A stretch of DNA of 64,000 nt from Streptomyces rugosispiralis (GTDB lineage: Bacteria > Actinomycetota > Actinomycetes > Streptomycetales > Streptomycetaceae): NCBI RefSeq assembly GCF_024505145.1, contig NZ_JANIAA010000007.1:248001-312000 (forward strand), given 5' to 3'. Shown in pieces: positions 62,598 to 64,000 of this stretch (positions are counted from its first letter, which is position 1; every line of letters starts with the position of its first letter). The notes under the pieces are model-generated. The model was not told where the DNA came from. It saw only the letters and a program-made list of their open reading frames with translations, and searched no databases. The translations under genes were made by a program, and so were the position numbers.

Positions 62598-63617
62598 ATG
62601 GACCATGAGTGGCGCTACACCGAGCTGCCCGTGCGGGCACGGCAGGCCATCGAGGGCTTCGTGCCGCCCGACGCCCTCGTGGCCCGGCACCTTGAGCGCT
62701 ACGCCGATGTGCGGCCCCGCCCCACGGATCACGACGGGGACACCGAGGAGCTCGACGGGGCCGTGTTCACCCACCACTTCGAGGATGTCCCGGGCGACCA
62801 CGAAACGGTCCGGTGGCACTACGTGGAGACCGGGACGGGGGCCGGGGAGCCCGTGGTCTTCCTGCACGGGATGCCCGACTCATGGTTCCTCTGGCACCAC
62901 CAGATGGCCGCGCTGTCGGACTCGTACCGCTGCGTCGCGATCGACCTCAAAGGCTATGGGCAGTCGGAGAAGGGACGAGGCGACTACCGGCGCTCCGGCG
63001 CGGCCGGGCAACTCGTCGCGCTGCTCGACGCGATCGGGGTGGATCGGTTCACCCTGGTCACCCACGACCGGGGCACCGTGCAGGGCGACCACATCGCCGC
63101 CGCCCATCCCGGACGAGTCCGCCACTATGTGCGCGGCGAGCAGCACCTCCACCACTTCCACCCCGACCTCGCCCCGCAGGACGACCTCCTCGCCGAGACA
63201 CCGTGGAGCGGGCTGATGGAGGACCCGAAACGGTTCGTCGTCTGGGCGTACGCCTTCGTCGGGAATCTGCCGGTGGCCGACGAGGACATGCGCCGCGTCA
63301 TCCAGGAGTACTCGTATCCCGGGATCACCCGCGCCGTCCCGCGCTACAACATGGCCTCCACCTTCCGGAAGGAGTGGATCGAGCGGCGCAGCGACCTGAT
63401 CCCGCGCTGGCGCGCTCCGGTGACCCTGATGCAGGGCCGGGACTCGCGCAGCCAGCCCCGCGAGTTCTACGCCGACGCCACCGAGCACATTCCCCATGCG
63501 GCCGGCGTCGAGGTCCGCTACGTCACCGGGGGGCACTTCTGGCCCCTGGAGAGCCCCGAGGAGACCAGCGCCATCCTGCGCGAGGTACTCCGCGTCCGAC
63601 GATCACCGGCGTGCTGA
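62598..63617 (+). CDS. Epoxide-hydrolase-like alpha/beta hydrolase
   Basis: 339 aa with AGGAG before the ATG. The oxyanion HGMP motif is at 90-93 and the nucleophile is Asp157 in THDRGT. Asp rather than Ser is typical of epoxide hydrolases and haloalkane dehalogenases. The C-terminal His lies in TGGHFWPLE. The N-terminal 70 residues form an extra region (VRPRPTDHDGDTEEL). It probably opens an epoxide, or a similar small xenobiotic, and is followed 32 bp later by an SDR gene in the same direction, suggesting a two-gene unit activated by the LysR protein. Confidence 0.82.
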   Translation: MDHEWRYTELPVRARQAIEGFVPPDALVARHLERYADVRPRPTDHDGDTEELDGAVFTHHFEDVPGDHETVRWHYVETGTGAGEPVVFLHGMPDSWFLWHHQMAALSDSYRCVAIDLKGYGQSEKGRGDYRRSGAAGQLVALLDAIGVDRFTLVTHDRGTVQGDHIAAAHPGRVRHYVRGEQHLHHFHPDLAPQDDLLAETPWSGLMEDPKRFVVWAYAFVGNLPVADEDMRRVIQEYSYPGITRAVPRYNMASTFRKEWIERRSDLIPRWRAPVTLMQGRDSRSQPREFYADATEHIPHAAGVEVRYVTGGHFWPLESPEETSAILREVLRVRRSPAC

Positions 63618-63649
63618 TACTCGCCCCTGACTCGCATGGAAGGACAACC

Positions 63650-64000
63650 ATGGATCTCATGCTCAACGGCCGGACCGCGATCGTCTGCGGCGCCTCGTCC
63701 GGGCTGGGGCTGGCCATCGCGGAACGCCTGTCCGGCGAGGGCGCCAACGTCGTCGCGGTGGCCCGGCGCCGGGAGAGCCTGGAGTGGGAGGCGACGCGTA
63801 TCGGCGCCGTTCCCCTGGTCGCCGACCTCTCCGAGGAGGGTGCGGCGGAACGGGTCGTCGAGCACACCGTCAGCCGCTTCGGCGGTGTCGACATCCTGGT
63901 GTGGAACACGGGAGGGCCGCGTCCGGGCAGCGCACTGCGGATCGACGAGCACGCCGCGCACGACGCCTTCCGCACCCTGCTGCTGCCCCTGGTCCGTATG
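63650..64000 (+). CDS. Short-chain dehydrogenase/reductase (5' part)
   Basis: 117 codons run to the end of the window without a stop. The cofactor motif is GASSGLG near residue 14-20, followed by the NADP-type RRRES basic residues and NTGG in place of the NNAG signature. GGAAGG precedes ATG 63650. The SDR fold and the adjacent epoxide-hydrolase-like gene suggest consecutive steps on one small molecule, for example diol oxidation. The rest, including the YxxxK site, is outside the window. Confidence 0.88.
   Translation, partial: MDLMLNGRTAIVCGASSGLGLAIAERLSGEGANVVAVARRRESLEWEATRIGAVPLVADLSEEGAAERVVEHTVSRFGGVDILVWNTGGPRPGSALRIDEHAAHDAFRTLLLPLVRM

Overview
The window is high-GC actinobacterial chromosome, almost certainly Streptomyces. 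Third codon positions are strongly G/C, GTG starts and AGGAGG-type ribosome sites are common, and many secreted hydrolases are encoded. Family-specific markers include XRE/DUF5753-DUF397 pairs, an AfsR/SARP-type regulator and a complete GlgE (maltose-1-phosphate) alpha-glucan locus. No rRNA, tRNA, CRISPR array, insertion sequence or integrase was found.

Layout. 1-3.9 kb: the tail of a probable glycogen debranching gene (glgX), then a translationally coupled heterodimeric ABC exporter. 4.0-10.3 kb: a compact accessory module, DUF1177 - OPT transporter - AroM - Asp/Glu racemase on the minus strand, facing an IclR regulator and a dipeptidase E on the plus strand. It looks like a peptide or amino-acid uptake and processing unit. 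10.8-17.0 kb: three tandem secreted M4 (thermolysin-type) metalloprotease paralogues with terminators between them. 17.1-24.9 kb: a patch of small, lower-GC accessory genes: a membrane-anchored PstS-like protein, a small zinc-ribbon protein, a lipoprotein, two DUF6879 genes, two XRE/DUF5753 regulators, one DUF397 gene and several orphans. 24.9-27.3 kb: a membrane protein, then a short XRE regulator divergent from a second type I methionine aminopeptidase.

27.4-43.7 kb: alpha-glucan metabolism. glgP (phosphorylase) is on the minus strand; glgE, treS, pep2 (maltokinase) and glgB are on the plus strand. Trehalose goes to maltose (TreS), maltose to maltose-1-phosphate (Pep2), then to linear glucan (GlgE) and branched glucan (GlgB), with GlgP degrading it. 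Between glgP and glgE lies a 5-kb block with a rhamnogalacturonan lyase, a pectate lyase, an XRE regulator and a subtilisin-like protease. A large SARP/NB-ARC/TPR regulator converges on glgB.

47-52 kb: a DctA-type dicarboxylate symporter divergent from a CitA/DcuS-like sensor kinase and its response regulator. 52.2-57.5 kb: a TetR/quinone-oxidoreductase-like divergent pair with a strong duplicated operator, a GH18 chitinase, and a sugar ABC importer operon that stops after the first permease. 57.5-60.4 kb: a probable sulfide/persulfide module: TauE/SafE exporter, MBL-rhodanese fusion, monooxygenase-rhodanese fusion. 60.6-64 kb: proline iminopeptidase, LysR regulator, epoxide-hydrolase-like protein and the start of an SDR gene that runs off the window.

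Short tandem-repeat arrays recur at or near gene 3' ends (3902, 4775, 10384, 17028, 43723, 53771). GACA...TGTC inverted repeats sit upstream of the three metalloproteases and the chitinase.
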